From the NCBI GenBank assembly GCA_015231295.1, contig JADGBU010000011.1, positions 1-33,264 of the forward strand: a stretch of 33,264 nucleotides of DNA, given 5' to 3'. Within the stretch, counting starts at the first letter, position 1; each line of letters opens with the position of its first letter. This document shows positions 1 through 8,185 of this stretch, one piece after another. The translations under genes and the position numbers were made by a program. The notes below the pieces were generated by a model. The model searched no databases. It saw only the letters and a program-made list of their open reading frames with translations, and was not told the DNA's origin. This DNA is from Magnetococcales bacterium. GTDB lineage: Bacteria > Pseudomonadota > Magnetococcia > Magnetococcales > Magnetaquicoccaceae.

Positions 1-1
1 C

Positions 2-199
2 CAGCGTGACGAGACCGATCTTGAGATCGCAACCCGGGTGGAGCATTCGCGCCCGATGATCCGGGTGAGTGTTGGGGAACCACACCTCGCCGTAGCGTAT
101 GACGCATTTGTGCCGATGCTGATCAAGGCTGTTCAGGAGTTGCACGCCAAAAATATCGCCCTGGAGAGTCGTCTGGCGACTATTGAGGGGAGAGCGTGA
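2..199 (+). CDS. C-terminal fragment of a probable tail fibre/spike with S74-type chaperone end
   Basis: This frame is open from the window edge to TGA at 197-199 and gives 65 residues, so the gene is cut off on its 5' side. The visible end reads LAVAYDAFVPMLIKAVQEL and continues into a short coiled coil (ALESRLATIE). Ends of this kind, a helix with an 'A-Y-x-x-F-V-P-x-L-I-K-A-V-Q-E-L' pattern followed by heptads, are typical of the Peptidase_S74 intramolecular chaperone that trimerises and then cleaves itself from phage tail fibres and spikes. The catalytic Ser/Lys part would lie upstream of the window and cannot be checked. A Shine-Dalgarno sequence for the next gene lies inside its last codons. 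Identification rests on about 35 residues, so it is tentative. Confidence 0.5.
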   Translation, partial: QRDETDLEIATRVEHSRPMIRVSVGEPHLAVAYDAFVPMLIKAVQELHAKNIALESRLATIEGRA

Positions 200-200
200 C

Positions 201-554
201 ATGGGCGATTTGATCATCACTCAGGCGGACACCATCGGCGAACAGGAGGTGGCTCGCCGCTGCCTTCAGGTGCTGCACCTCCACTACCCTGGATACGATT
301 GGGAGGTCAATTGCCATGGGGGAGTGGTCGAGGTGTTCAATCTGACCCTGCATCCCAATTTCGGCTTCCGGCGCAAGATGAGCGAATTGAGCAACGATCC
401 ATCGTTGCGGCTGATCATGCGGGCCGGTGGAGAGTTGATGGAAAGGTTCCATGTGACCCGGACACGATTGGCCATGGGACAGTTGATGGAAATGGTGATG
501 GCCCGCCCACGGGGGTTGCGGGATGAAATGCTCGGGGGGGATCTGGCCAAATGA
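201..554 (+). CDS. Small phage protein of unknown function, upstream of portal
   Basis: 117 residues, mixed alpha/beta in appearance, with no motif I recognise. ATG at 201 is preferred over the in-frame TTG at 183 because a strong purine-rich site (GGGGAGAG, 187-194) lies just before it. The preceding gene stops at 199. The C-terminal half is Met- and Arg-rich and predicted helical (residues about 70-117). The stop overlaps the portal start as ATGA at 551-554, which suggests translational coupling and a role in head assembly or packaging. It is not a recognisable terminase small subunit: I see no helix-turn-helix. Confidence 0.75.
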   Translation: MGDLIITQADTIGEQEVARRCLQVLHLHYPGYDWEVNCHGGVVEVFNLTLHPNFGFRRKMSELSNDPSLRLIMRAGGELMERFHVTRTRLAMGQLMEMVMARPRGLRDEMLGGDLAK

Positions 555-2545
555 TGGATGACGTGGACTACTCCATGCCAAAAGAGGATACGCCGGTCGA
601 AGAACTGGCGGATGAAGAGTGGCTGGCCCTGGCGGATGCGGCATGGTCGGCATCGAAGGACTGGATGGCCACCAATCTTCAACACAGGTGGGAGCGGTCA
701 ATCGCCAACTTCCAAAGCAAACATCCGCCCGGATCCAAGTATCACACCGAGACCTACAGACGGGGCCGGTCGCGGTTGTTTCGACCGAAAAGCCGGTCAG
801 CGGTCCGGCAGAACGAAGCGTCCGCAGCCAAAGCGTTCTTCTCGACTTCTGACGATGTGCATATCGAAGCCGAAAACAAAAACGATCCGCACCAGTTGGC
901 GTCCGCCCAGTTCATGCAGTCCCTGGTGAACTGTCGCCTGGACCGGACCTTGAAATGGTTTCTGATCCTGATCGGGGCGTTTCAGGATGCCCACATCTAT
1001 GGCATCTGCGCCTCGAAACAGACTTGGGAATATCGGGAGGAGGAGGAGACCTTTCTGGTTCCGGTTCGGGATCCGATCACCGGGCAACCCACGATCAATG
1101 CCGCCGGGAAACCGGAGATGGAAGAGCAGACCAGGGTGAAAGTGGTGCAGGATCGACCGCGCATCGACCTGTTGCGCCCGGGGAACGTGCGCATCGCTCC
1201 GGAATCGGACTGGACCGATCCGATCAACTCATCCCCCTATCTGGTACTCATCATCCCGATGTTCGTCCACGAAGTGCAAGAGCGTATGAAGACAGGGAAA
1301 TGGCGCGAATACGAGATGGACGAAATCCTTCAATCCATCGAGGAGTTGAACGACGACGACACCGTGGATGCCATGCGCCGCCGGGACGAAATCAGAAAAG
1401 GGGATCATAAACCCCTCAAGGCATACAGTGTCGTCCATGTCCACGAGAATTTCCTGCGGCGCGATGGCAAGGATTGGGTTTTCATGACCCTGGGCAAGTC
1501 ATTCTTGTTGACCGACCCCAAGGAGGCCCGGGAGGTGTATCCCTATGCCGGGAGGCCGGTCACTTTGGGATATTGTGTGCTGGAGACCCACAATGCCTTT
1601 CCGGCAGGATTGGTGGAGTTGGGGTGGGAGATCCAGGCGGCGTTGAACGATGTACAGAACCAGCGGTTCGACAACGTGCAACTGGCGATGAATGGCCGCT
1701 TCCTGGCCCGCCGATCCGGTGGAACGGATACGGCATCGCTGGTCAAGAACATCCCTGGATCCGTGACCTACACCAACGATCCGGCGGGGGATGTGGTGCC
1801 GCTGCAAACGCGGGATGTCACCGCATCCGCCTACCAGGAACAAAACCTCCTGAACAATGACCTGGATGATATTTTCGGCAGTTTCAGCCAATCCTCGGTC
1901 AACACCAACCGGCGGCTGAACGAAACGGTTGGAGGCCTGCAGATGCTCTCCGAGGACTCCTCGGAGATGGTGGAATACGTGCTGCGGACGTTCTCCGAGA
2001 CGTGGGTGGAGCCGACGTTGCGACAACTGCTCAAAATGGAACAGACCTATGAATCCGACGCGATGATCATGCAGTTCGCCGGACGCAAAGCGCCATTGGT
2101 CCAGCAGTACGGACTGAACGATCAATTGGATGCCATGCTGGATGCCAGTGTCACGGTCAAATGCAAAGTGGGGACCGGGGCCACGAAGACAACCCAGAAG
2201 CTGGAAAGCCTGGTGCAAGGGTTGACCATCATCGCCAACACCACCGGGATCAGACCCAATCCCAAGGAGGTCATTGCCGAGGTGATGGGACTGCTCGGGT
2301 ATGAAGACGGGGAACGGTTCTTCCCGGATCCGAACCAACCCCCCCCTGCCCCACCCCCGGATCCGAAAATGGATCTGGAGCGGGAACGGATGGCGCTGGA
2401 AGACAAGCAGAAAGAGATTCAGGCCCAATTGCAGGCCATGGAGATCGCCAACCGGAGAGATGCCAAATTGCTGGATGCCACCCTGAAGCACCGGGCACAG
2501 ATGGGGACAGCCATGACGAGAATCGGCGGGGGGAACATGGCATGA
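551..2545 (+). CDS. Portal protein, podovirus (P22-like) type
   Basis: 664 residues, the usual size for portals of short-tailed phages. Portals form the dodecameric ring at one capsid vertex through which DNA is packaged and ejected. The order fits that family: an acidic N-terminus, an Arg-rich early segment (YRRGRSRLFRPKSR), a clip/stem-like middle, a region around residues 350-420 (ALNDVQNQRFDNVQLAMNGR) resembling conserved portal helices, then 'NNDLDDIFGSFSQSS'. It ends in a Pro-rich linker (about residues 595-605) and a long charged coiled coil like the P22 portal barrel. It is coupled by ATGA overlaps at both ends, to the small gene before it and the one after it, and is followed by scaffold and capsid genes, the standard portal-scaffold-capsid order. 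The terminase is not in the window. Confidence 0.9.
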   Translation: MMDDVDYSMPKEDTPVEELADEEWLALADAAWSASKDWMATNLQHRWERSIANFQSKHPPGSKYHTETYRRGRSRLFRPKSRSAVRQNEASAAKAFFSTSDDVHIEAENKNDPHQLASAQFMQSLVNCRLDRTLKWFLILIGAFQDAHIYGICASKQTWEYREEEETFLVPVRDPITGQPTINAAGKPEMEEQTRVKVVQDRPRIDLLRPGNVRIAPESDWTDPINSSPYLVLIIPMFVHEVQERMKTGKWREYEMDEILQSIEELNDDDTVDAMRRRDEIRKGDHKPLKAYSVVHVHENFLRRDGKDWVFMTLGKSFLLTDPKEAREVYPYAGRPVTLGYCVLETHNAFPAGLVELGWEIQAALNDVQNQRFDNVQLAMNGRFLARRSGGTDTASLVKNIPGSVTYTNDPAGDVVPLQTRDVTASAYQEQNLLNNDLDDIFGSFSQSSVNTNRRLNETVGGLQMLSEDSSEMVEYVLRTFSETWVEPTLRQLLKMEQTYESDAMIMQFAGRKAPLVQQYGLNDQLDAMLDASVTVKCKVGTGATKTTQKLESLVQGLTIIANTTGIRPNPKEVIAEVMGLLGYEDGERFFPDPNQPPPAPPPDPKMDLERERMALEDKQKEIQAQLQAMEIANRRDAKLLDATLKHRAQMGTAMTRIGGGNMA

Positions 2546-2898
2546 CCATGACGCAAGACGACATTCTGGCCCTGGTCCGTTCCGGGGCAGGCCGTCTGAC
2601 GGCGGCGGTCGATGATCATGAATTCCAACAGGAGATGGCCAGAAGCGAAGTCAGACTGGCGCGCAAAGGCATCCAGTTGTTGCGGACCGATATCGGCCAA
2701 TACCTGATCGGTCAGGCGGTCGAGTCGATCCTGGTGGCGCACCGGGCGTTGGAGACGGTGTTGCCGGAAGACACGACCGAGATCCGCAAACTGCAAACCC
2801 AGGCCCACAATGGGCGGTCCTTCATCCAATGGCTGGACGAAGCCATCCAACGCGGCCTGGACATGGAACAATTACTTCAAGAGGAACAACAGCCATGA
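2542..2898 (+). CDS. Small helical protein between portal and scaffold
   Basis: 118 residues, strongly helical, with a Gln/Glu-rich C-terminus (MEQLLQEEQQP). The start ATG overlaps the portal stop (ATGA, 2542-2545); ATG 2548 is a possible alternative. The stop overlaps the scaffold start in the same way (2895-2898). A conserved-looking stretch reads KLQTQAHNGRSFIQWLDEA. Small genes at this position are common in podovirus head operons, but I cannot assign a role; head assembly or a connector-associated function is inferred from position only. Confidence 0.75.
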   Translation: MTMTQDDILALVRSGAGRLTAAVDDHEFQQEMARSEVRLARKGIQLLRTDIGQYLIGQAVESILVAHRALETVLPEDTTEIRKLQTQAHNGRSFIQWLDEAIQRGLDMEQLLQEEQQP

Positions 2899-3977
2899 GT
2901 GACCATGAGGCCATCCTGAACGAGGACGCCCAAGACCAAGACGTGTTGGAAATGGAGGAAGGTTCGGAAACGGAAGACCGAACCGAAGCGGAGAATACCG
3001 AAGGGGAGAAAGGAAAAGAGGCTCCGTTCAATCCGCGTCAGGCGGCACTGGATCTGATTGCCGAACAGCGGGAAAAGGAGTTGCTGGGGGAGACCGGGGA
3101 GGAGAACGAACAAAACGCCGTGGATGCAGACGATACCGGCGATCCGGAGACTCCACCGGCATCCAAAGAGCCGATCAGGGGACGCCGGGCCGAAGATCAT
3201 GACCGGATCACGGTGATTGTCGATGGGGTGGAGCGGGAAGTCCCGGTCTCCGAAGTGCGCGCGGCCTACCAGATCGAAAAGGCGGCCCGGCAGCGGATGA
3301 CCCAGGCGGCCATCCTGGACAAGGCCCTGAATGACCGGGCGGAATTCCTGGCCGCCAAGGAGCGGGAACTGCTGGCCAAAGAGCAGTCGTTGCAAGGGGG
3401 AAAAGAAAATGGAGAGCCAGCCAAAGCCACGGTGGACAAGGCCGCCGCGCTGCACGCGGCCCTCTATTCCGAGGATCCGGCCAACATCGATGCCGTTCTG
3501 CGGGACTATGTGAAAGAAATCGTCCCGCAACAGTCTGGACAACCGCCGGTGGAAATCGCGACCCAAGTGCGGCACGAGGTGCGCAGGGCGCAGTTGTCCA
3601 ACCAGGTGCAACAGGCGCAACAGGTGATCGCCCAGGAATTTCCTGATATCTCCAAGGATCCGATACTGGCCAAGCTGGCCGATGAGTTTGTGGGGAGCGA
3701 ATTCCAAAAAGACCCGAACCAGGACATGATCCGCTTGTTCCGTTCAGGGTGCATCCACGCCCGCAAAACCGCCGAGCAGATGTATCAGCGTGTGCGGCAA
3801 CACGCCGGCCAGACCCCCATCCAGACCTCCAGGCAGGATCTGAAGAGGCAAACCACAAAATTACAGGCGCCGGTCGGCATCGGTCGGTCGGCGTCCCCCG
3901 TCAAAAAGGAATCCCGCGAACCGACTGCACGCGATGAACTCAACGAGTTGCGCCGGATGCGGGGGCAAGCATCATGA
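2895..3977 (+). CDS. Capsid scaffolding protein
   Basis: 360 residues from ATG 2895, which overlaps the previous stop; an upstream in-frame start at 2829 would overlap that gene by 70 bases and is less likely. Scaffolds direct capsid assembly and leave or are cleaved before packaging. The composition fits: a very acidic, disordered N-terminal quarter, a short beta-like segment (VIVDGVEREVPVSEVRAAY, about residues 105-125), then long Gln/Glu/Lys-rich helices likely to form coiled coils, and a short basic tail (ELRRMRGQAS) of the kind used for capsid binding. It sits directly before the major capsid gene. There is no protease motif, so this is not a protease-scaffold fusion. Confidence 0.82.
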   Translation: MSDHEAILNEDAQDQDVLEMEEGSETEDRTEAENTEGEKGKEAPFNPRQAALDLIAEQREKELLGETGEENEQNAVDADDTGDPETPPASKEPIRGRRAEDHDRITVIVDGVEREVPVSEVRAAYQIEKAARQRMTQAAILDKALNDRAEFLAAKERELLAKEQSLQGGKENGEPAKATVDKAAALHAALYSEDPANIDAVLRDYVKEIVPQQSGQPPVEIATQVRHEVRRAQLSNQVQQAQQVIAQEFPDISKDPILAKLADEFVGSEFQKDPNQDMIRLFRSGCIHARKTAEQMYQRVRQHAGQTPIQTSRQDLKRQTTKLQAPVGIGRSASPVKKESREPTARDELNELRRMRGQAS

Positions 3978-3994
3978 ATTGAGGAGAAAAACGT

Positions 3995-4966
3995 ATGGCA
4001 GCAATCACAGTGTCGGGGTCGGACGGATTGGTCTGGACCCAACAAAGCGGATACCTGGCCAGCAACAAAATCAGCCGCAAACTGCGAACCGAAACGCCGA
4101 AACTGGCCCGGTTCCGTCAGTTCTGCGACGTGCAAGAGGCGATTGGGTATGGAGGGGGGGACACCTTTCATTGGGATCTACACGGGAACCTGAAAAAGAA
4201 GGGCGGCAAGTTGAGAGAGGGCACCCCGATTCCGGAAACCAGCTTTGACACCGCGCAAGGCACGCTGGTCATCGACGAGTACGGCAATTCCGTACCGTTC
4301 ACGAAAAAGTTGGAAACCCTGTCCGAAATCCCGATCATGGAAGTGGTCAACAAGACCTTGAAGAAGGACTGTGCGGAAGCCCTGGATCGGGAGGCCCACG
4401 CGCAGTTTTCCACCACCCCGATGCGGATGACGGCGGGAACTTCCACCTCCACGGTGACCCTTACCACCAACGGCACCGCCGCCGAGACCAACAACGTCCC
4501 CATGGGCAAAGGGCACGTCAAGTTGATCGTCGAGACGATGAAGACCAACAGCGTGCCCACGCACGACAATGGCGACTTCTACGCTATCGGCAGCTTCTTT
4601 GCCTTCCGGCAACTCAAGAGCGATCTGGAGGCGGTGCATCAATACACCGAATCCGGCGCGCAATTGATCATGCGCGGCGAGGAGGGGCGGTACGAAGGAT
4701 GCCGTTTCGTCGGTCAGAACAACATCGCCGCCGGTGTCGGGTCCACGGCAGACGTTGCCTGGACCAACGCCAAAAGCGATGCGGTGTTCTTTTTGGGAGC
4801 GGACACCGTGACCGAGGCGATTGCGGTGCAGGAGGAGATCCGGGTGAAGATTCCCGGCGACTATGGGCGTGACCGTGGTGTGGCCTGGTTTGCCATGGTC
4901 GGATACGCCCTGGCCCGACCGCTCGCGAGTCAGGCCCGCGTCTACATGTGGGACAGCCTGACCTGA
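3995..4966 (+). CDS. Major capsid protein, HK97 fold (N4 gp56-like family)
   Basis: 323 residues with its own good ribosome site (GAGGAG, 3981-3986; ATG 3995). It builds the icosahedral shell. The sequence matches the N4 gp56-like capsid pattern: an early 'LREGTPIPETSFDTAQGTL' (E-loop-like Gly/Thr segment), then 'VIDEYGNSVPFTKKLETLSE', then a long spine-helix-like segment (PIMEVVNKTLKKDCAEALDR). A Thr-rich loop follows at residues about 147-167, and the end is beta-rich (YGRDRGVAWFAMVGYALARP). It is shorter than N4 gp56 itself (about 400 residues) but usual for this wider family. It directly follows the scaffold. A strong hairpin lies just after its stop. Confidence 0.85.
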   Translation: MAAITVSGSDGLVWTQQSGYLASNKISRKLRTETPKLARFRQFCDVQEAIGYGGGDTFHWDLHGNLKKKGGKLREGTPIPETSFDTAQGTLVIDEYGNSVPFTKKLETLSEIPIMEVVNKTLKKDCAEALDREAHAQFSTTPMRMTAGTSTSTVTLTTNGTAAETNNVPMGKGHVKLIVETMKTNSVPTHDNGDFYAIGSFFAFRQLKSDLEAVHQYTESGAQLIMRGEEGRYEGCRFVGQNNIAAGVGSTADVAWTNAKSDAVFFLGADTVTEAIAVQEEIRVKIPGDYGRDRGVAWFAMVGYALARPLASQARVYMWDSLT

Positions 4967-4974
4967 CCTGAATC

Positions 4975-5008
4975 CATGATGTCGCCTGACCCATCGGGCG
5001 ACATCATG
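4975..5008 (+). promoter_or_regulatory. Strong RNA hairpin between capsid and decoration genes
   Basis: A 12-bp perfect inverted repeat: CATGATGTCGCC (4975-4986) and GGCGACATCATG (4997-5008). The stem can extend by a G-U and two more pairs into a 4-base loop. No U-run follows, so it is not a standard intrinsic terminator. The next gene has its own strong ribosome site (AAAGGAGG, 5018-5025). An mRNA-stabilising or processing hairpin that keeps capsid mRNA abundant, or a weak terminator, are the likely roles. Confidence 0.6.
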
Positions 5009-5033
5009 AACCATTCCAAAGGAGGACAAGAGC

Positions 5034-5405
5034 ATGGGTTACATGGATCCAAATCATCGGGTGGTCCGGGAGCATCACACCGCCACCTCGACCGCCGGGG
5101 CGACCACGGCAGGTCCGGCGATGCGCGTATTTCAAAAAACCATCGTCAAGGGGGTGCATGCCATCGCCAAGGTGGCGGGCACGGTGGCAGGACACGGGTT
5201 CGACGTTTACAACGGGACCAGCTCCATCGGCACCCTTTCGTTGGGCACGGCGGCGGCGGAAGCGACCGCTTCCGCCACCCTGACCGGCGACACCACGATC
5301 CCGGCCTTCGGGACGTTGAGCGTGAAGTCTCTGGCCGATGCCACGGGCACGGCGCAATTCATCTTTGAAACCCAGGTGGCCATGGACGCCGTTCAGTCCG
5401 CGTAA
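5034..5405 (+). CDS. Probable capsid decoration/head-associated protein
   Basis: 123 residues with one of the best ribosome sites in the window (AAAGGAGG, 9 bases before ATG 5034), which implies high expression. The protein is rich in Ala, Thr and Gly with predicted short beta strands (GFDVYNGTSSIGTLSLG, then ATASATLTGDTTIPAFGTLSV) and ends in a beta/alpha segment (FIFETQVAMDAV). Such small, highly expressed beta-rich proteins immediately after the capsid gene are usually decoration or stabilising proteins. There is no specific family match I can name. The assignment is from position, size and composition. Confidence 0.6.
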   Translation: MGYMDPNHRVVREHHTATSTAGATTAGPAMRVFQKTIVKGVHAIAKVAGTVAGHGFDVYNGTSSIGTLSLGTAAAEATASATLTGDTTIPAFGTLSVKSLADATGTAQFIFETQVAMDAVQSA

Positions 5406-5448
5406 CCAACCCGTGGCAACCGACAACGATAAACAGGAGAACCAGAAA

Positions 5449-5643
5449 ATGGGCAAGAGTACTGGAAACGGTGGATGGGGCGGCGGTGGGGGCGGTGGCA
5501 AAGAGTCAGCCGCCGACGAGGGGCTGACGCGCAAGGAGTCGTTCAAGGCCCCGGTCGCCAAGCCGGGAGAAGGGGAACGGCTGCCGTCCAATGCGGGCAT
5601 CGAGAAGGTCCAACACCAGGGCAAATCGTTCGAGATCGGATAA
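5449..5643 (+). CDS. Small Gly-rich phage protein
   Basis: 64 residues from ATG 5449, with AGGAGA 9 bases upstream (5435-5440). An N-terminal glycine run (GGWGGGGGGG) is followed by a charged, probably disordered segment ending GKSFEIG. It is the last gene before a transcription terminator and so closes the head operon. Function unknown; a minor head protein is possible. The ribosome site and tight packing support a real gene. Confidence 0.6.
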   Translation: MGKSTGNGGWGGGGGGGKESAADEGLTRKESFKAPVAKPGEGERLPSNAGIEKVQHQGKSFEIG

Positions 5644-5670
5644 CCGATTCAGCACGGAGCCCCTTTCAGA

Positions 5671-5700
5671 AAGGCCGGGTCATCCCCGGCCTTCTTCGTT
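5671..5700 (+). terminator. Intrinsic terminator closing the head module
   Basis: Perfect 9-bp stem AAGGCCGGG (5671-5679) / CCCGGCCTT (5685-5693) with a 5-base loop, followed by a moderately T-rich tail (CTTCGTT). It lies 28 bases after the stop of the Gly-rich gene and 15 bases before the next start, so it separates head genes from the next group or gives partial readthrough. Confidence 0.75.
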
Positions 5701-5714
5701 ATATGGAGGCGAGA

Positions 5715-5915
5715 ATGGCCGGGCAGGACAAAAAAGACTATTCGGAAGGGTGCGTCTCCGTCGAACGGATGAACCGGGCGCAAAGAGAACCCTGGTGCAA
5801 TGACCTGTATCCAGTCGGTGAACAGGAACCGGAACCTGTCAGAAGACGCCGTATCGGGTGGGGGGAGGTTGGGGTTAACCCGGAATTCTACGGGGATGAG
5901 GAGGTGGTGAAATGA
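5715..5915 (+). CDS. Small acidic phage protein, unknown
   Basis: 66 residues. ATG 5715 is chosen because GGAGGCGA lies just upstream (5705-5712); ATG 5703 in the same frame overlaps that site. The protein is highly charged, with two Cys residues (EGCVSVERMN, PWCNDLYPV), a basic patch RRRR near residue 46 and an acidic end. No known family. Its stop overlaps the next start as ATGA at 5912-5915. Confidence 0.6.
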   Translation: MAGQDKKDYSEGCVSVERMNRAQREPWCNDLYPVGEQEPEPVRRRRIGWGEVGVNPEFYGDEEVVK

Positions 5916-6133
5916 TCGATTGGCAGCGACCTTATGGCACGGCCAGCCATGTGGGGGAGCATGGGGAGAAGTTCATCCAGAACGGCCAATGGTTCAACCT
6001 GAAAGGCCACCCGGTGATGCCACCGGCAGTGTCTGCCGAATCCCACGAGCAACCGGTCGAGCAACCGGATGATCCTCATGAATCCGAAGATCCCCCTGCC
6101 CCACGGCGATCCCGGATCCGGAAAGGCGTCTGA
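5912..6133 (+). CDS. Small phage protein, unknown
   Basis: 73 residues. The ATG overlaps the stop of the preceding gene, and GGAGGTGG precedes it at 5900-5907. The N-terminal half (PYGTASHVGEHGEKFIQNGQ) looks like a small folded unit with the pattern 'GQWFNLKGHPV'; the rest is a Pro/Glu-rich, probably disordered tail ending in basic residues. It is coupled to its neighbours. Function unknown. Confidence 0.6.
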   Translation: MIDWQRPYGTASHVGEHGEKFIQNGQWFNLKGHPVMPPAVSAESHEQPVEQPDDPHESEDPPAPRRSRIRKGV

Positions 6134-6137
6134 AGCC

Positions 6138-7751
6138 ATGAGCGGATACACCAACGATCTGACTCGCGAAATCCGCTGGTTCGCCGTGCCGTACACACGC
6201 GGGACCGGACTGGATATGGGGTGCGGGGTGGAACGGTTGCGCCGCGACTCCATCGGCGTGGATGTCAAAATGGTCCCAGATGGGGCGACAATCATTGGGG
6301 ATTTCCATGTTGCACCCAATCTCTTTGCCGAGAATTCTCTCGATTATGTGTTTACCTCACGTCCCATGTCTCCCCGGATTCTGGAGGCTGTGGACTCTTT
6401 CTGGCGCGTCATCCGGGTCGGGGCGTGCCTTGTGGTTTATCAGCCGGAGGCGGAAGCGGAGCAATGGCATGCGGCGGTCCGTCAGTGCGCGGTGGGAGCC
6501 ACGCTCATGGAGGATGAGACGAGCCAGGACGGCCAATCCCGGTTCATGGTGTGGCGCAAGGAATCGGACCCGGGCTGGAAAGAGGAGATGGCTTTCAAGC
6601 GCCACGACAAGCCCCGCGCCCTGGTGGTCCGCTATGGAGGCTTTGGGGATCAGTTGCAAGCCTCTGCCGTGTTCCCAGGCTTGAAGGCGCAAGGCTACGA
6701 GGTATGGATGAATACGTTCCCAATCGGACAAGAGGTGCTGAAACACAACCCGTTCATCGACGGGTGGTTGGTGCAGGATCCCTTGCAGGTGCCAAACCAC
6801 GAACTGAGGGAGTATTGGCAAGCCATGGAAAGACGGTTTGCCAAGGTGGTCAACTTGAGCGAGTCGGTGGAGTGGACCACCCTGGTCCAAGAAGATCGCC
6901 TGGTCTTCAGATGGCCCACCGCAGCGCGGAAGTATTTGTTCGACACCATCAACTACCAGGAACTGATCCACAAAATCGCCGACGTGCCCGGTCCGTATGA
7001 CGTGACGTTCTTCTCCACCCCGGAAGAGCAGAAATGGGCCATGCGGCAACGGCGGGAGATGGCCGGAAAAGGCCCTGTCATCCTGTGGGTATTGTCCGGG
7101 TCGGCGTTCCACAAAGCGTGGCCCTGGACGGCGGATGTGGCCCGCAGCGTGTTGGACCAATGGCCTGATGCCGTGATCGTGACGTGCGGCCACACGAATT
7201 GCCAGATCCTGGAGGAGGAGTTGCCGGACGATCCCAGGGTGGTGCGTCGTTCCGGGGTGTGGTCCATCCGGGAGACCATGGCCTTTGCCCAGGCATCCAC
7301 CATCGTGGTGGGGCCGGAAACCGGGGTGCTGAACGCGGTCGGAACCATGGAAACCCCGGCCAAGGTGCTGATGCTCTCCCACTCCAGCCGAATCAATCTG
7401 GCCAAGCACTGGCGCAAGACCGTCTCCCTGGAACCGGATGTTGCCTGTTTTCCTTGTCATCAAATGCACTACAGCAAAAAAAGCTGTGTGGAAAACCAGA
7501 CCACCTTCGCTGCCGAATGCGCCACCCGCATTTCACCCGAAGCGGTCTATCACGCCATCGAAAGGATTTTGAAAAATGATGCGAAACGAGGCGATGTCCA
7601 TGGTGTCCATGCGGATCGGGGATCCGGAATTGACCGGCGCACGCATCATCGCCGAGATGCAAATGGCGCAAAAAGAGCTGGAACGCCGCCCTACCCTGCC
7701 ATTTTTCCTGCTGACCGACACGCAGGATCTGACCCTGGCGGCCAACCATAA
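6138..7751 (+). CDS. SAM methyltransferase fused to GT9 (heptosyltransferase-family) glycosyltransferase
   Basis: 537 residues from ATG 6138, just after the previous stop; in-frame ATGs at 6069 and 6078 would overlap the previous gene. The N-terminal domain (about 1-140) is a class I methyltransferase: motif I GLDMGCG (24-30), acidic motif II GVD (40-42) and a motif-IV-like 'SLDYVFTSRP'. From about residue 160 a GT-B fold of the GT9 family begins (VVRYGGFGDQL, 163-173), with the sugar-nucleotide site GPETGVLNAVG (392-402) and a CFPC motif (437-440). GT9 enzymes transfer heptose in lipopolysaccharide synthesis; here the target could be host surface or virion glycan. The last 58 or so residues are Arg/His/Gly-rich and overlap the next gene by 176 bases out of frame, so they are probably not a conserved part. 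A TGA at 7570-7572 in the +1 frame marks the likely ancestral end. Confidence 0.8.
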   Translation: MSGYTNDLTREIRWFAVPYTRGTGLDMGCGVERLRRDSIGVDVKMVPDGATIIGDFHVAPNLFAENSLDYVFTSRPMSPRILEAVDSFWRVIRVGACLVVYQPEAEAEQWHAAVRQCAVGATLMEDETSQDGQSRFMVWRKESDPGWKEEMAFKRHDKPRALVVRYGGFGDQLQASAVFPGLKAQGYEVWMNTFPIGQEVLKHNPFIDGWLVQDPLQVPNHELREYWQAMERRFAKVVNLSESVEWTTLVQEDRLVFRWPTAARKYLFDTINYQELIHKIADVPGPYDVTFFSTPEEQKWAMRQRREMAGKGPVILWVLSGSAFHKAWPWTADVARSVLDQWPDAVIVTCGHTNCQILEEELPDDPRVVRRSGVWSIRETMAFAQASTIVVGPETGVLNAVGTMETPAKVLMLSHSSRINLAKHWRKTVSLEPDVACFPCHQMHYSKKSCVENQTTFAAECATRISPEAVYHAIERILKNDAKRGDVHGVHADRGSGIDRRTHHRRDANGAKRAGTPPYPAIFPADRHAGSDPGGQP

Positions 7752-8184
7752 CGAACTGACCCTGCCGACCGGATTCATCCGGGAGTACGAGGAGGGGGGA
7801 GTCTACCGACTGGGGGATGAAGAGGAGGAGAGTTGGGAGAAGTTGGGGAAACTGACCCACAATCAGGCCATACGCCATTCGGGGTCTGGAACCCCGTCCT
7901 GCTATGCCATTCTGGGCAACACGCTTTCTGTCTATCCCACCCCCACGACAGAGGAGACGATCCGGCTGGTTCACTACGCATCAGCCACGGCGTTGGACAC
8001 CAATGTGAGCAACGGCTGGTTGCAGCACGCTCCGGAACTTTTGATCCTGCTCACGGAGGCCAGATGCAAGCCTGGAGCGGCGGAATTCGCGCGTCAGGAA
8101 GCGGAAAGACAATGGATGTTGCTGGCGGACGAGACCTTCAGACGCCGGTTTGAACAACAATCTTTGGTGATCGAGGTCAATTGA
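7576..8184 (+). CDS. Head-tail adaptor-like protein, copy 1
   Basis: 202 residues, ATG 7576 or 7579 (tandem ATG ATG). The central motif 'YAILGNTLSVYPTPTTEETIRLVHYA' is characteristic of a family of phage neck adaptors of short-tailed phages, where a beta-hairpin with 'YPTP' precedes a long helical C-terminus. The N-terminal half is helical (ARIIAEMQMAQKELERR). It is the first of three consecutive genes with the same plan (7576, 8186 and 8859), the other two being closer to each other. Adaptors join the portal to the tail nozzle. Its first 176 bases overlap the tail of the glycosyltransferase ORF. Confidence 0.68.
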   Translation: MMRNEAMSMVSMRIGDPELTGARIIAEMQMAQKELERRPTLPFFLLTDTQDLTLAANHNELTLPTGFIREYEEGGVYRLGDEEEESWEKLGKLTHNQAIRHSGSGTPSCYAILGNTLSVYPTPTTEETIRLVHYASATALDTNVSNGWLQHAPELLILLTEARCKPGAAEFARQEAERQWMLLADETFRRRFEQQSLVIEVN

Positions 8185-8185
8185 A

